Shown one piece after another: positions 14,387 to 22,613 of a DNA stretch of 35,269 nucleotides; the stretch's first letter is position 1; each line of letters starts with the position of its first letter. The translations under genes were made by a program, and so were the position numbers. The stretch covers positions 1 through 35,269 of the forward strand of contig DBOE01000070.1 in the NCBI GenBank assembly GCA_002299585.1, given 5' to 3'. Under the pieces are notes generated by a model. The model ran no database searches. It was not told the DNA's origin and was given only the letters and a program-made list of their open reading frames with translations. The DNA is from Hydrogenovibrio sp. UBA654. GTDB taxonomy: Bacteria; Pseudomonadota; Gammaproteobacteria; Thiomicrospirales; Thiomicrospiraceae.

Positions 14387-16777
14387 TCAGTCCTTACATT
14401 GATGGTGGAATATTTTATGCTGCCTAATTCTCTCTTGAGAGAGTAGCTGCCAATTATTAGTAGTTATTGTAAACCTAATTGCTCCTGTACAAGCTGTATT
14501 TAACCATCTAGCTTGTGCATTTTTTACCCTTTGCACTACCTCTGGCTTAGGAAAACCAAATCGATTAGCATAACCTGTCGAAAAAACTGCCATTTCTTCT
14601 TTAACTACCGATAACCAGTTCTTGGTAGATGAGCTATTACTACCGTGATGACCTGCCAGCAAAATACTACTTTCTAATTGCGAACCAAACTGTTTAACTA
14701 ATTTTTCTTCTACTTTTTTAGAAGCGTCTCCTGTTATCATAATAGACTGAGTGCCTGTTATTACCTGTAATACACAGGATTTATCATTATCGGTTGCTTT
14801 TGCTTCTGGATTAGAAATAACCCTAAACTCAACTTCATCAAATAACCACTGTTGTTGATGACAACTACTAAAACCGCTGGCAAGTTTATTTAATTTAACT
14901 GGTTCGCCAGATACTTTTTCTTTAACTTCAATATTTTCTAATAAAGAAGCCACTCCTCCTGCGTGATCCATATCACTATGACTAATCATCAATAAATCTA
15001 CACCTTTAATTTGTTGTTGCTTTAAATAAGGCAACACCGCTAACTTGGCTCCATCAAGTTTATCTCCCCACCTTGGCCCAGTATCATAGACTACAACATA
15101 ATTTTTAGTTTCCAGCACTACAGCTTGACCTTGACCTACATCTAAAACAGTTAGTCTAACTTCTCCTACTTTAGTTGGCTTATCTAGCTGCCATCCTGAA
15201 ACTAACACAATGGCCACCACAAAACTGACCAATGCAATTAACAGTGAGCATACTAATTTAATCGCCGATTTATAAAGTATCCACCAGATAAAATATAATA
15301 ATACAATCTGCCAAATTTCAACCTTACCAATTAACCAATAACCATTGGCATATTCAAACCAACTACTTAACCACTGCAAATATTCCCACAACCAAAACCA
15401 TACAAAATCATTTATTTTTTGTGTAAAAATGACCAATGGCATAGCTATATTTGCAAATAAAAGGCTTATAATTAAAGTAAAAAATAATAATGGCAAGGCT
15501 ATCATTGAGACCACAGGTATTGCAACAATATTTGCTAACATACTTGTTAAAGGTACCTGTTGAAAATAAAAAGCTAATATTGGCATCATTCCAACAGTTA
15601 ATACTACTTGAATAGCTATTAATTTTTGCCAATTATTTAACTGTTTAATCCAAACATTCTCTAATGCTAAAAAAATTAAAGCTACCGCTGTAAAAGATAA
15701 CCAAAAACCAACCGCTAAAATAGAAGTTGGTTGCCAAATAACAACTAGCAACCCAGCTAAAGCTAGAGCAGACCAAGGTTGAAATTTACGCCGCAAAAAT
15801 AATAAAAAAATCAACACTACTGCCATTATCCAAGCTCGTTGAGTAGAAACAGCAAAACCAGAAATATACAAATAAAAACTAATTAACAATAGAACACCAA
15901 CTGCGGAAAATAAAATTTTTGGAGTGTTGCGTATATAAAAAAATGGTTTGATCCTTATCAATCCTTGCCATAACCATCCAAAAACCACAAAACCAAGCAT
16001 TGCCATAATTCCAATATGCAGACCAGAAATTGCCATTAAATGAATAGTGCCTGTTTGCTGAAAAACCTGCCACTGCTCACTAGTCATTTTGCTTTTATCA
16101 CCAATTAATAGTGCCTTAAATAAACCTATTAACTCTGATTTTTTAAATAATTTATCTATTTTTTTGGCCAACCAAAAATGCAGATCAAAACCTGCCTCTT
16201 CCAGCAATTGGACCTGACCATACCTAGTTGCTATATAACCGTTAGCCACTATTTTTTTAGTAAACAAATACTGTTCATAATCAAAACCACTTGGGTTAAA
16301 ACTAGCATGATTAGGTTTTAACTTCACCGGCAAACACCAAATATCCCCAGTAGAAATATCAGGTAAAAATTCATTATAACTATCATACCAACTCAATTTT
16401 ATCAACGGCTTAGCTAATGGAGCATAGTCAACTCCTGCCATTTTTTGCACCCTAAATAAAAACTGTACTTTAGAACTACCAAAACTTGATTTTCCATGCT
16501 CAGGTAAACTAACAACCTCACCAACTATCTGCACAGGTTTAGCTAAAAATTTATTCTCAATAGTCGGAAAAAAACTCCAAGATAGCCAAGCCAAACCAAA
16601 ACCCAAGAGCCAACTAAGTAATAAAATTAATAAATTTAAGTTAAACCGTCTTTGTATAAGGTAAAATGCTAAAAATAATAATGGTATCCAATAGATGAAA
16701 AAATTAATTAACGCTTCCGCAAAATAATAAAAACTAAGTGAACCAAATACAATAAAAATTACAAAATATAAAAACAT
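14387..16777 (-). CDS. comEC: ComEC/Rec2-type DNA uptake channel
   Basis: This is a 796-residue inner-membrane protein that carries single-stranded DNA into the cytoplasm during natural transformation. It has two N-terminal hydrophobic helices, then a soluble OB-like segment (about 65-190), and a competence domain of many transmembrane helices starting near TGTIHLMAISGLHIGIMAML. The C-terminal metallo-beta-lactamase-like domain (about 530-760) contains LDVGQGQAVVLE, MISHSDMDHAGG and LLAGHHGSNSSS. Domain order and length are standard, with no interruption. The start codon directly abuts that of the divergent DUF2062 gene (CATATG at 16775-16780), and no clear Shine-Dalgarno precedes it. Confidence 0.9.
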   Translation of the reverse strand: MFLYFVIFIVFGSLSFYYFAEALINFFIYWIPLLFLAFYLIQRRFNLNLLILLLSWLLGFGLAWLSWSFFPTIENKFLAKPVQIVGEVVSLPEHGKSSFGSSKVQFLFRVQKMAGVDYAPLAKPLIKLSWYDSYNEFLPDISTGDIWCLPVKLKPNHASFNPSGFDYEQYLFTKKIVANGYIATRYGQVQLLEEAGFDLHFWLAKKIDKLFKKSELIGLFKALLIGDKSKMTSEQWQVFQQTGTIHLMAISGLHIGIMAMLGFVVFGWLWQGLIRIKPFFYIRNTPKILFSAVGVLLLISFYLYISGFAVSTQRAWIMAVVLIFLLFLRRKFQPWSALALAGLLVVIWQPTSILAVGFWLSFTAVALIFLALENVWIKQLNNWQKLIAIQVVLTVGMMPILAFYFQQVPLTSMLANIVAIPVVSMIALPLLFFTLIISLLFANIAMPLVIFTQKINDFVWFWLWEYLQWLSSWFEYANGYWLIGKVEIWQIVLLYFIWWILYKSAIKLVCSLLIALVSFVVAIVLVSGWQLDKPTKVGEVRLTVLDVGQGQAVVLETKNYVVVYDTGPRWGDKLDGAKLAVLPYLKQQQIKGVDLLMISHSDMDHAGGVASLLENIEVKEKVSGEPVKLNKLASGFSSCHQQQWLFDEVEFRVISNPEAKATDNDKSCVLQVITGTQSIMITGDASKKVEEKLVKQFGSQLESSILLAGHHGSNSSSTKNWLSVVKEEMAVFSTGYANRFGFPKPEVVQRVKNAQARWLNTACTGAIRFTITTNNWQLLSQERIRQHKIFHHQCKD

Positions 16778-17290
16778 ATGCCCAAAAGACTCATTAAAAA
16801 ATACCTCCCAAATTCTGAAAAAATAAAAACTACAAAAGGGCTCGGTTTTTTAGCAAAATGGTTAGGAAACCCCAAACTATGGCATATCCACAGACATAAT
16901 ACCTCGAAAGCATTTGCTATAGGGTTATTTTGGATGTCTATTCCTATACCATTTCAAATGGTAACCGCTGCTATATCCGCTATAATATTCAAAGCCAACC
17001 TACCAATCAGCATTGCTCTAGTATGGATAAGTAACCCTCTAACTATGCCAGTATTTTTTTACTTTAATTACTTAATAGGAACTTGGGTATTAGGACATTA
17101 TGTGGTAGAATCAATAGATTTTGAATTAAGTTTTCATTGGATTTTTAATGCTCTAGGTGAATTATGGTTACCTCTATATATTGGTAGCTTTATCGTAGGA
17201 ACCTCCTTAGCTATTATTAGCCACTTAACTTTACGATTAATTTGGAGAATAAGTGTCATATTAAAATGGCAACAAAGAAAAGGAAAATAA
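16778..17290 (+). CDS. DUF2062 membrane protein
   Basis: This 170-residue protein belongs to the DUF2062 family, whose function is not established. The N-terminal MPKRLIKKYLPNSEKIK is the usual family opening, which supports this start. Hydrophobic segments follow (about 45-70, 78-110, 125-155), with conserved-looking SIPIPFQM and WISNPLTMPVFFYFNYLIG. In many Proteobacteria this family sits next to comEC. Here the two start codons touch back to back, so each gene's expression signals must lie inside the other. No clear Shine-Dalgarno is seen upstream. A small secreted-protein gene follows after four bases. Confidence 0.82.
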   Translation: MPKRLIKKYLPNSEKIKTTKGLGFLAKWLGNPKLWHIHRHNTSKAFAIGLFWMSIPIPFQMVTAAISAIIFKANLPISIALVWISNPLTMPVFFYFNYLIGTWVLGHYVVESIDFELSFHWIFNALGELWLPLYIGSFIVGTSLAIISHLTLRLIWRISVILKWQQRKGK

Positions 17291-17294
17291 CACT

Positions 17295-17693
17295 ATGAAA
17301 AAAATAATCTTCTTAATACTAATGTTTCCTACGATTGTTTTTGCAAACATGCAACATCAACTACAACAATTACAGCAAATGCAACAAATGATGCAAATGG
17401 CGCAACTAGCAAGCTGCATGAAGGAAGTTGATCAAATAGTTCTAAAAAAACTTATAAAAAAAGGCAACCTATTAAAACAAAAAATTAATAGCCTATGTAA
17501 TGCTGAAAAAGACTACAAGGCACAAAAAGAATTAATTAATTCTGCTAATGATATAAATAACAACCAACATTTAAGAAAAATGCGCATTTGTGTCAATAAA
17601 ATTAAACTACCAATGATGCAACAGAAAATTACCGATAAATTCCAAATTGATACTAGCCAAAATATTTGTGATTTAATTGTTACGCAAGAATAA
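17295..17693 (+). CDS. Small secreted Gln/Met-rich protein, unknown function
   Basis: This is a 132-residue protein I do not recognise. A clear signal peptide covers residues 1-17 (MKKIIFLILMFPTIVFA). The mature N-terminus is rich in Gln and Met (QLQQLQQMQQMMQMAQLA). A helical, Lys-rich body follows with four cysteines (in LASCM, SLCNA, RICVN and NICDL). Four cysteines in an exported protein could form two disulfides. The gene begins four bases after the DUF2062 gene, with AGGA upstream, so the two are probably co-transcribed. The Met/Gln-rich stretch could bind metal or form a coiled coil; neither is shown. Confidence 0.65.
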   Translation: MKKIIFLILMFPTIVFANMQHQLQQLQQMQQMMQMAQLASCMKEVDQIVLKKLIKKGNLLKQKINSLCNAEKDYKAQKELINSANDINNNQHLRKMRICVNKIKLPMMQQKITDKFQIDTSQNICDLIVTQE

Positions 17694-17757
17694 CTGCGAT
17701 TATTTTTATACCCTAAATCCCTGTTTAGAAATTAGATATATAGTGCTATTTATTACT

Positions 17758-17812
17758 CACTAGGTACTTGCAAAAAATGCCTAGTGGGCAAGGGTTGGTG
17801 CTATATACCAAC
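17758..17812. terminator. Two hairpins between convergent genes
   Basis: CACTAGG (17758-17764) pairs perfectly with CCTAGTG (17780-17786). GTTGGT (17794-17799) pairs perfectly with ACCAAC (17807-17812), followed by TTTCT on the plus strand. They lie in the 147-base gap between the small secreted protein gene and the Lon-like protease gene, which point at each other. A two-way terminator is the simplest reading. CTTGC (17767-17771) in the first loop can also pair with GCAAG (17788-17792). Confidence 0.45.
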
Positions 17813-17840
17813 TTTCTAAGCGTGGATTTTAGTATACCAT

Positions 17841-20216
17841 TTAAGCTGATTTCTCATGCATATTTTCTAAGGATATTATTACTTTATGGTTTAGGCTACC
17901 TGCAGGGTACTTTCCCTTTGCATTAGCTTTACCTACTGGTAACCCTGTAAATAATTCTAAGGCTTCATCTATATGGCCTATAGCATAAACATGAAACTCA
18001 CCATTTTCTACTGCTTGCCTTACTTCAGAGTTTAACATTAGGTGCTTAGTATTTGCCTCTGGTATTACGGCCCCTTGACTACCTGTTATGCCTCTGGCTT
18101 TACAAACCTTATAAAAACCTTCTATTTTTTCATTTACTCCACCAATAGGTTGGATTTCACCAAATTGATTGATTGAACCAGTTATTGCCAAGTCTTGACG
18201 CAAGGGTTGGCTAGTTATTGAAGAAATTAACGCTAATAATTCGGCAGAAGATGCACTATCTCCTTCAATACCATCATAGGTTTGTTCCATAACTATTGAG
18301 GCTGAAAAACCTAGTGATTTTTCTTTCATATAACGCCCACGCAAATAACCTGAAAGTATTAACATTCCCTTAGAGTGAATTGGACCTGACATATCTACCT
18401 CAGTTTCTATATCTAATACGCCTTCATCTCCCGATGAGGCTTGGGAGGTAATTCTTACTGGTTGCCCAAATGACTGCCTACCAACGGTTAAAACAGTTAA
18501 ACCATTTACTTGCCCAATATGTTTACCACTAACACTAATTAACACCTGTTCTTCAACAATAGCTTTGTGGAAGTAATCTTCCATTAAACCAGTATGAAAC
18601 TCTCTTTGTTTAAGCGTTGCTTCAATGGTTTGTCTAGTAACTTTTTGTTGTTCATTAGCTCTTGCATAGGCATGGGCTTCCGCTAATACATCGCGTAAAA
18701 TTGCTTTGTTGGTATAGATTCTATCTTCTGATTCTGCCATTCTTGATGAATATTCAATTAATCTTTCGTAAGCCGAAATAACTACTGGTAAATCTTCCCA
18801 GCCTTCAGTCTCAGTTGCTAATTGCTGGGCTAAAACTAATTCATGTTCAGTTGTCCTACCTAGTTCATTTTCAAACTCTACTTGCACTTTAAATAAACGA
18901 TTAAACTGACTGTCTATTTCTTGTAATGCACGAAAATGCGTGGCTCTACCAAGTAAGACTAAAGTTACATCAAGTGGGAAATCTGGTAAATGATATGGCA
19001 CAACATTACTTGATGAAGGTATTTCAAAGGTTAACTTTTTACTGGTTAGGGCAGCTTTTAAATTTGACCAAATTTCTGGTTCTTTTAAAACTGCTTCAAT
19101 ACTAAGCATTAAAAAACCACCACTAGCTTTTTGCAATAATCCTGCCTGATGATTCATGGCTAAACTTACCGTATCTATTGCATTAGCACTAGCTGAGTTA
19201 ATTGTGTAACCAAATAACTTAGGCATAGATGCATTTTGTTCATAAATAACTGGAGCATGCTCTAAACCTTTATGATCAACTAATAGGTTAACATCAAAAA
19301 TAGCATAACCTTGTTGTTCAGTTAAAGATTCTTCAATTGTATTTTGCTTTGAACTAGTCACTTTTTCTTCTGTTTGATCCCAAAACAAATGCAATTTAGA
19401 AATAATGGCTTCTTTTAAAGATTCTAAATAATTTTTGACTTGTGTAGTTTCTCCAAATTCCATTTTTAAAGCATCAATTAAAGGATCAAGATGACTGTTT
19501 GAAACTTCCGTATTTAACTTTTTACCAGCCTCAAGATATTGATGTTGTAAAAAAGGGAATTTCGTTAGTCCTTTGTTTATTGCTTCTTCAACTTTGTCAA
19601 AGGCATCTATAAATTTTTTTTGCATAGGTTCTGCAAGCAGCTCAACCTCTTGCATTTTTAGGCGTTTACCATCGACTATTGCGGTAAGTACAAAACTATT
19701 TTCTGCTTGTTCAATATCAACGCTTAAAGACTCTGCCAAATCATAGGCATTATCAAGCTCTTGTTGCTGAGCATCGGCTAATTGTTTATCTAACTGCTGA
19801 TTTTTTAACTGATAGGCATGGTTATCAAACACCACGGGTAATTGCATTTTTAACTGACTAATAAAAGATTCAACTGCTAACTTAAACTGGTATCCATGCC
19901 CAGCAGTTAAATACAAATATCTAGTTTTATTAGTTTCACTAAAATCAGCTACCAAAACCACATCAGCAGGAATTTGTTTCCTATTCGCTGCTTCTTTTAG
20001 CATAGTTTTAGACATGCCTATACGCCCCACTCCATGCTCTCCCATAATAAAAATATGATTTTGATTGCGTTTTAAATGCAACCCAAAATTTAGAGATTGA
20101 AATGCTCGCGGATGAAACCGTTGCATAAAGGCCTTTAAATCTGCCTGTTTTTTAACAAAATCTTCTGGGTTTATCTTAGTATAGCGATAAAGTTGTCCAA
20201 CTAATAATTTGCGCAT
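17841..20216 (-). CDS. Lon-like ATP-dependent protease (AAA_32/S16 family)
   Basis: This is a 791-residue Lon-related protease of the YcbZ-like group. The N-terminal half is an AAA-like module interrupted by a helical, probably coiled-coil region (about 120-290). Its P-loop-like segment GEHGVGRIG has Arg where Walker A normally has Lys. The C-terminal S16 domain (about 560-775) has the catalytic dyad Ser651 (in GDSAS) and Lys694 (in GVNEKIEG). Lon proteases degrade damaged or regulatory cytosolic proteins; targets of this subgroup are little known. The gene starts nine bases after the ammonium channel gene on the same strand and is probably co-transcribed with it. The N-terminal LVGQLYRYT is normal for the group. 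Confidence 0.85.
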   Translation of the reverse strand: MRKLLVGQLYRYTKINPEDFVKKQADLKAFMQRFHPRAFQSLNFGLHLKRNQNHIFIMGEHGVGRIGMSKTMLKEAANRKQIPADVVLVADFSETNKTRYLYLTAGHGYQFKLAVESFISQLKMQLPVVFDNHAYQLKNQQLDKQLADAQQQELDNAYDLAESLSVDIEQAENSFVLTAIVDGKRLKMQEVELLAEPMQKKFIDAFDKVEEAINKGLTKFPFLQHQYLEAGKKLNTEVSNSHLDPLIDALKMEFGETTQVKNYLESLKEAIISKLHLFWDQTEEKVTSSKQNTIEESLTEQQGYAIFDVNLLVDHKGLEHAPVIYEQNASMPKLFGYTINSASANAIDTVSLAMNHQAGLLQKASGGFLMLSIEAVLKEPEIWSNLKAALTSKKLTFEIPSSSNVVPYHLPDFPLDVTLVLLGRATHFRALQEIDSQFNRLFKVQVEFENELGRTTEHELVLAQQLATETEGWEDLPVVISAYERLIEYSSRMAESEDRIYTNKAILRDVLAEAHAYARANEQQKVTRQTIEATLKQREFHTGLMEDYFHKAIVEEQVLISVSGKHIGQVNGLTVLTVGRQSFGQPVRITSQASSGDEGVLDIETEVDMSGPIHSKGMLILSGYLRGRYMKEKSLGFSASIVMEQTYDGIEGDSASSAELLALISSITSQPLRQDLAITGSINQFGEIQPIGGVNEKIEGFYKVCKARGITGSQGAVIPEANTKHLMLNSEVRQAVENGEFHVYAIGHIDEALELFTGLPVGKANAKGKYPAGSLNHKVIISLENMHEKSA

Positions 20217-20225
20217 ATATTACTT

Positions 20226-21443
20226 TTAATAGTCCTCAGTTGGTGGGTTAGCTTTAATTTTATGGATAGCAAGATCAGCACCCATATATTGCTCTTCATC
20301 ACTCATTCTTATTTGGGCAATTTTAGTAACTATTCTATAAACAATATAACCACCAACAAAGGCAATACTTACACCAATTAAAGTACCGATTATCTGCGAA
20401 ATAATTGACACCCCTCCTAAACCACCTAAAGCTGACATACCAAAAATTCCAGCCGCAATCGCTCCCCAAACCCCACATAAACCATGTAAAGACCAGACTC
20501 CTAATACATCATCTATTTTTAAATTTTTCTGTGTCCAAACAAAGGTTTTTACAAAAATAAATCCTGCAACTAAACCAATTACTAAAGCACCAAGTGGGCT
20601 TACCACATCAGAACCTGCACAGATTGCAACCAAACCAGCTAATGGCCCGTTATGAATAAAACCTGGATCTTTATTACTAATAAAGGTTGCTGACAAAATA
20701 CCACCGACCATTGCCATTAAAGAATTCATTGCCACTAAACCTTGTATTCCCTCAATCGCTTGAGCAGACATAACATTAAAACCGAACCAGCCAACAGTTA
20801 AAATCCATGCTCCTAAAGCTAAAAAAGGGATGCTTGATGGCGGATTAGTTTGTTTAATAGAACCATCTTTTGCATATCTACCATGACGAGCTCCAATGAC
20901 TATAATGGCTGCCAAAGCAATCCAGCCACCCACTGCATGCACTACTACCGAGCCTGCAAAATCATGAAAACCAGCTCCAAAATTAGACTCTAACCAGCCT
21001 TGCAATCCAAAATTACCATTCCATGCTATTCCTTCAAAAAAAGGATAGATAAAAGCAACTGTTAAAAAGGTTGCTAATAGCAATGGATATAACCTTGCTC
21101 TCTCAGCAATACCACCAGAGACTATCGCAGGAATAGCTGCCGCAAAGGTCATTAAAAAGAAAAATTTGACTAGCTCATAACCAGATTTTTCGGTCATAGC
21201 TTGAGTTAGAGATCCATCAGCATTAAAGCCCAAAAACACTCCATAGGCTACTCCGTAACCTATAAAAAAATAAGCTACTGTCGATACTCCTAAATCGGTC
21301 ATAATTTTTACCAAAGCATTCACTTGGTTTTTATGCTGAACCGTACCTACTTCTAAAAAAGCAAATCCTGCATGCATAAATAAAACTAAAATAGCTCCTA
21401 ATAAAATAAACAATACATCAACACTGGTCGTTAGCTGTTCCAT
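20226..21443 (-). CDS. amtB: Ammonium transporter (Amt family)
   Basis: This is a 405-residue inner-membrane ammonium channel with about 11 transmembrane segments. The pore twin-histidine pair is present: His169 in VVVHAVGG and His320 in WSLHGLCG, matching His168 and His318 of Escherichia coli AmtB. The N-terminus MEQLTTSVDVLFILLG lacks a long signal peptide. AGGG lies about eight bases before the ATG. No glnK (PII) gene adjoins it, although amtB usually pairs with glnK; instead a Lon-like protease gene follows after nine bases. The C-terminal tail (IRMSDEEQYMGADLAIHK) is the usual cytoplasmic regulatory tail. Confidence 0.92.
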   Translation of the reverse strand: MEQLTTSVDVLFILLGAILVLFMHAGFAFLEVGTVQHKNQVNALVKIMTDLGVSTVAYFFIGYGVAYGVFLGFNADGSLTQAMTEKSGYELVKFFFLMTFAAAIPAIVSGGIAERARLYPLLLATFLTVAFIYPFFEGIAWNGNFGLQGWLESNFGAGFHDFAGSVVVHAVGGWIALAAIIVIGARHGRYAKDGSIKQTNPPSSIPFLALGAWILTVGWFGFNVMSAQAIEGIQGLVAMNSLMAMVGGILSATFISNKDPGFIHNGPLAGLVAICAGSDVVSPLGALVIGLVAGFIFVKTFVWTQKNLKIDDVLGVWSLHGLCGVWGAIAAGIFGMSALGGLGGVSIISQIIGTLIGVSIAFVGGYIVYRIVTKIAQIRMSDEEQYMGADLAIHKIKANPPTEDY

Positions 21444-21548
21444 AATTTTTACCCTATACCTTTTTAATTTAATTTTTTTATTATTGTAATTCTATCAAAA
21501 TAAATCTTTAAGTGATTTGTTTATTAAAATTAACTATAAAATAGAAAC

Positions 21549-22451
21549 ATGCTTAAACGAATATTATCAACTCCACTACAAAATTTAAACCATCATATTT
21601 TTTACCAACAAAACATACAAGTATGGCTAAAAAGAGACGATTTAAACCATCCATTAATTCAAGGTAATAAACTTCACAAACTACAATACAATCTAATTAA
21701 AGCAAGAGAGCTTCGTTGTGATACCTTAATTAGTTTTGGTGGTGCCTATTCAAATCACATCTCCGCCCTTAGCGTAACAGGTAAAGAACAGGCTTTTAAA
21801 ACTATTGGTTTTATTCGTGGTGATGAACTAGCAAATGAGCCTAATAAATGGAGCCACACGCTATTAGAAGCCCAAAAAAATGGTATGGGATTTATATTTT
21901 TAAGCCGTCAAGAATACCGACAAAAACACATCCCTAAATTTCTACTAAAATTACAAGAGCAATACCCTACTGCCTATATTATTCCAGAAGGGGGTACAAA
22001 TCTACTTGCTGTTAAGGGTTTTAAAGCAACTGCAACCACACTAGAACAACAATGCCCAAACTGGACACATTTATTTACTGCGGTAGGAACTGGCGGCACC
22101 CTAGCTGGGTTAAGCCAATATAGTCCAGCAGATAAAAGATTATTTGGCGTTGCCACCCTTAAAAACTCTAATTACCTTAAAGAAGAAATTAAAAAGCTAA
22201 CCACTAATAATAACTGGCAATTATTAACCCAATATCATGGTGATGGCTACGCCAAAAGTAATTCGGCTATTAATGCAACACAAAAATGGTTTGAAACGGA
22301 ATTTAAGATATTACTAGACCCAATATATACCAACAAAATGGTTTATGCTTTTATGCAAGAACTACAACAAGGAAAAATTAAAGCCAACTCAAAAGTAATC
22401 TTATATCATTCTGGTGGTTTACAGGGTAGATTATTATTAAGGAGTCTCTGA
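21549..22451 (+). CDS. PLP-dependent D-cysteine desulfhydrase / ACC deaminase family protein
   Basis: This 300-residue enzyme belongs to the beta-family PLP proteins of the D-cysteine desulfhydrase/1-aminocyclopropane-1-carboxylate deaminase group. The cofactor lysine is Lys41 in QGNKLHKLQ. FGGAYSNHISALS (about 67-79) matches the substrate-side motif, and AVGTGGTLAGL is the phosphate-binding loop. Members either release sulfide, pyruvate and ammonia from D-cysteine or deaminate cyclic amino acids; the sequence does not decide between these. Its last codons and TGA stop lie inside the left terminal repeat of the element at 22439-22604, so the C-terminus (RLLLRSL) may have been set by that insertion. 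Confidence 0.82.
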   Translation: MLKRILSTPLQNLNHHIFYQQNIQVWLKRDDLNHPLIQGNKLHKLQYNLIKARELRCDTLISFGGAYSNHISALSVTGKEQAFKTIGFIRGDELANEPNKWSHTLLEAQKNGMGFIFLSRQEYRQKHIPKFLLKLQEQYPTAYIIPEGGTNLLAVKGFKATATTLEQQCPNWTHLFTAVGTGGTLAGLSQYSPADKRLFGVATLKNSNYLKEEIKKLTTNNNWQLLTQYHGDGYAKSNSAINATQKWFETEFKILLDPIYTNKMVYAFMQELQQGKIKANSKVILYHSGGLQGRLLLRSL

Positions 22452-22604
22452 ATAAGTATGATTATTTTATGCTGGCAAAAAAAGCCAATATTTTCACTGC
22501 AGTTCGTTGCAATAGTTAGCTATTACGCCTCACTTCAGAAAAAATAGCGACACTTTTCTATCAGTCTAATTCTAATCCTACTTATTCAGTTGTTGTCCCC
22601 TTAA
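22439..22604 (+). mobile_element. MITE-like non-coding element with terminal inverted repeats
   Basis: This is a 166-base segment with inverted ends and no open frame. The left end (from 22439) reads AAGGAGTCTCTGAATAAGTA; the right end, read on the minus strand from 22602, is AAGGGGACAACAACTGAATAAGTAGGATTA in type. The shared 17-base core differs at one position and the right copy has four extra bases near the tip. Both tips are flanked by TTAA, a possible target duplication. Inside the left end is a TGGC...GCCA hairpin also seen in the copy at 1-62. It separates the desulfhydrase gene from the broken porin gene. The ends resemble those of IS5-type elements from memory, which I could not verify. 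Confidence 0.65.
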
Positions 22605-22613
22605 ATTAAACAT

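Noticed and set aside
15345..15632. Open frames on both strands inside comEC
   Set aside because: They are alternative-frame shadows of a well-conserved membrane segment of ComEC.
22439..22604. Insertion sequence with its own transposase
   Set aside because: The element is 166 bases long with no coding frame, so only a non-autonomous element is supportable.
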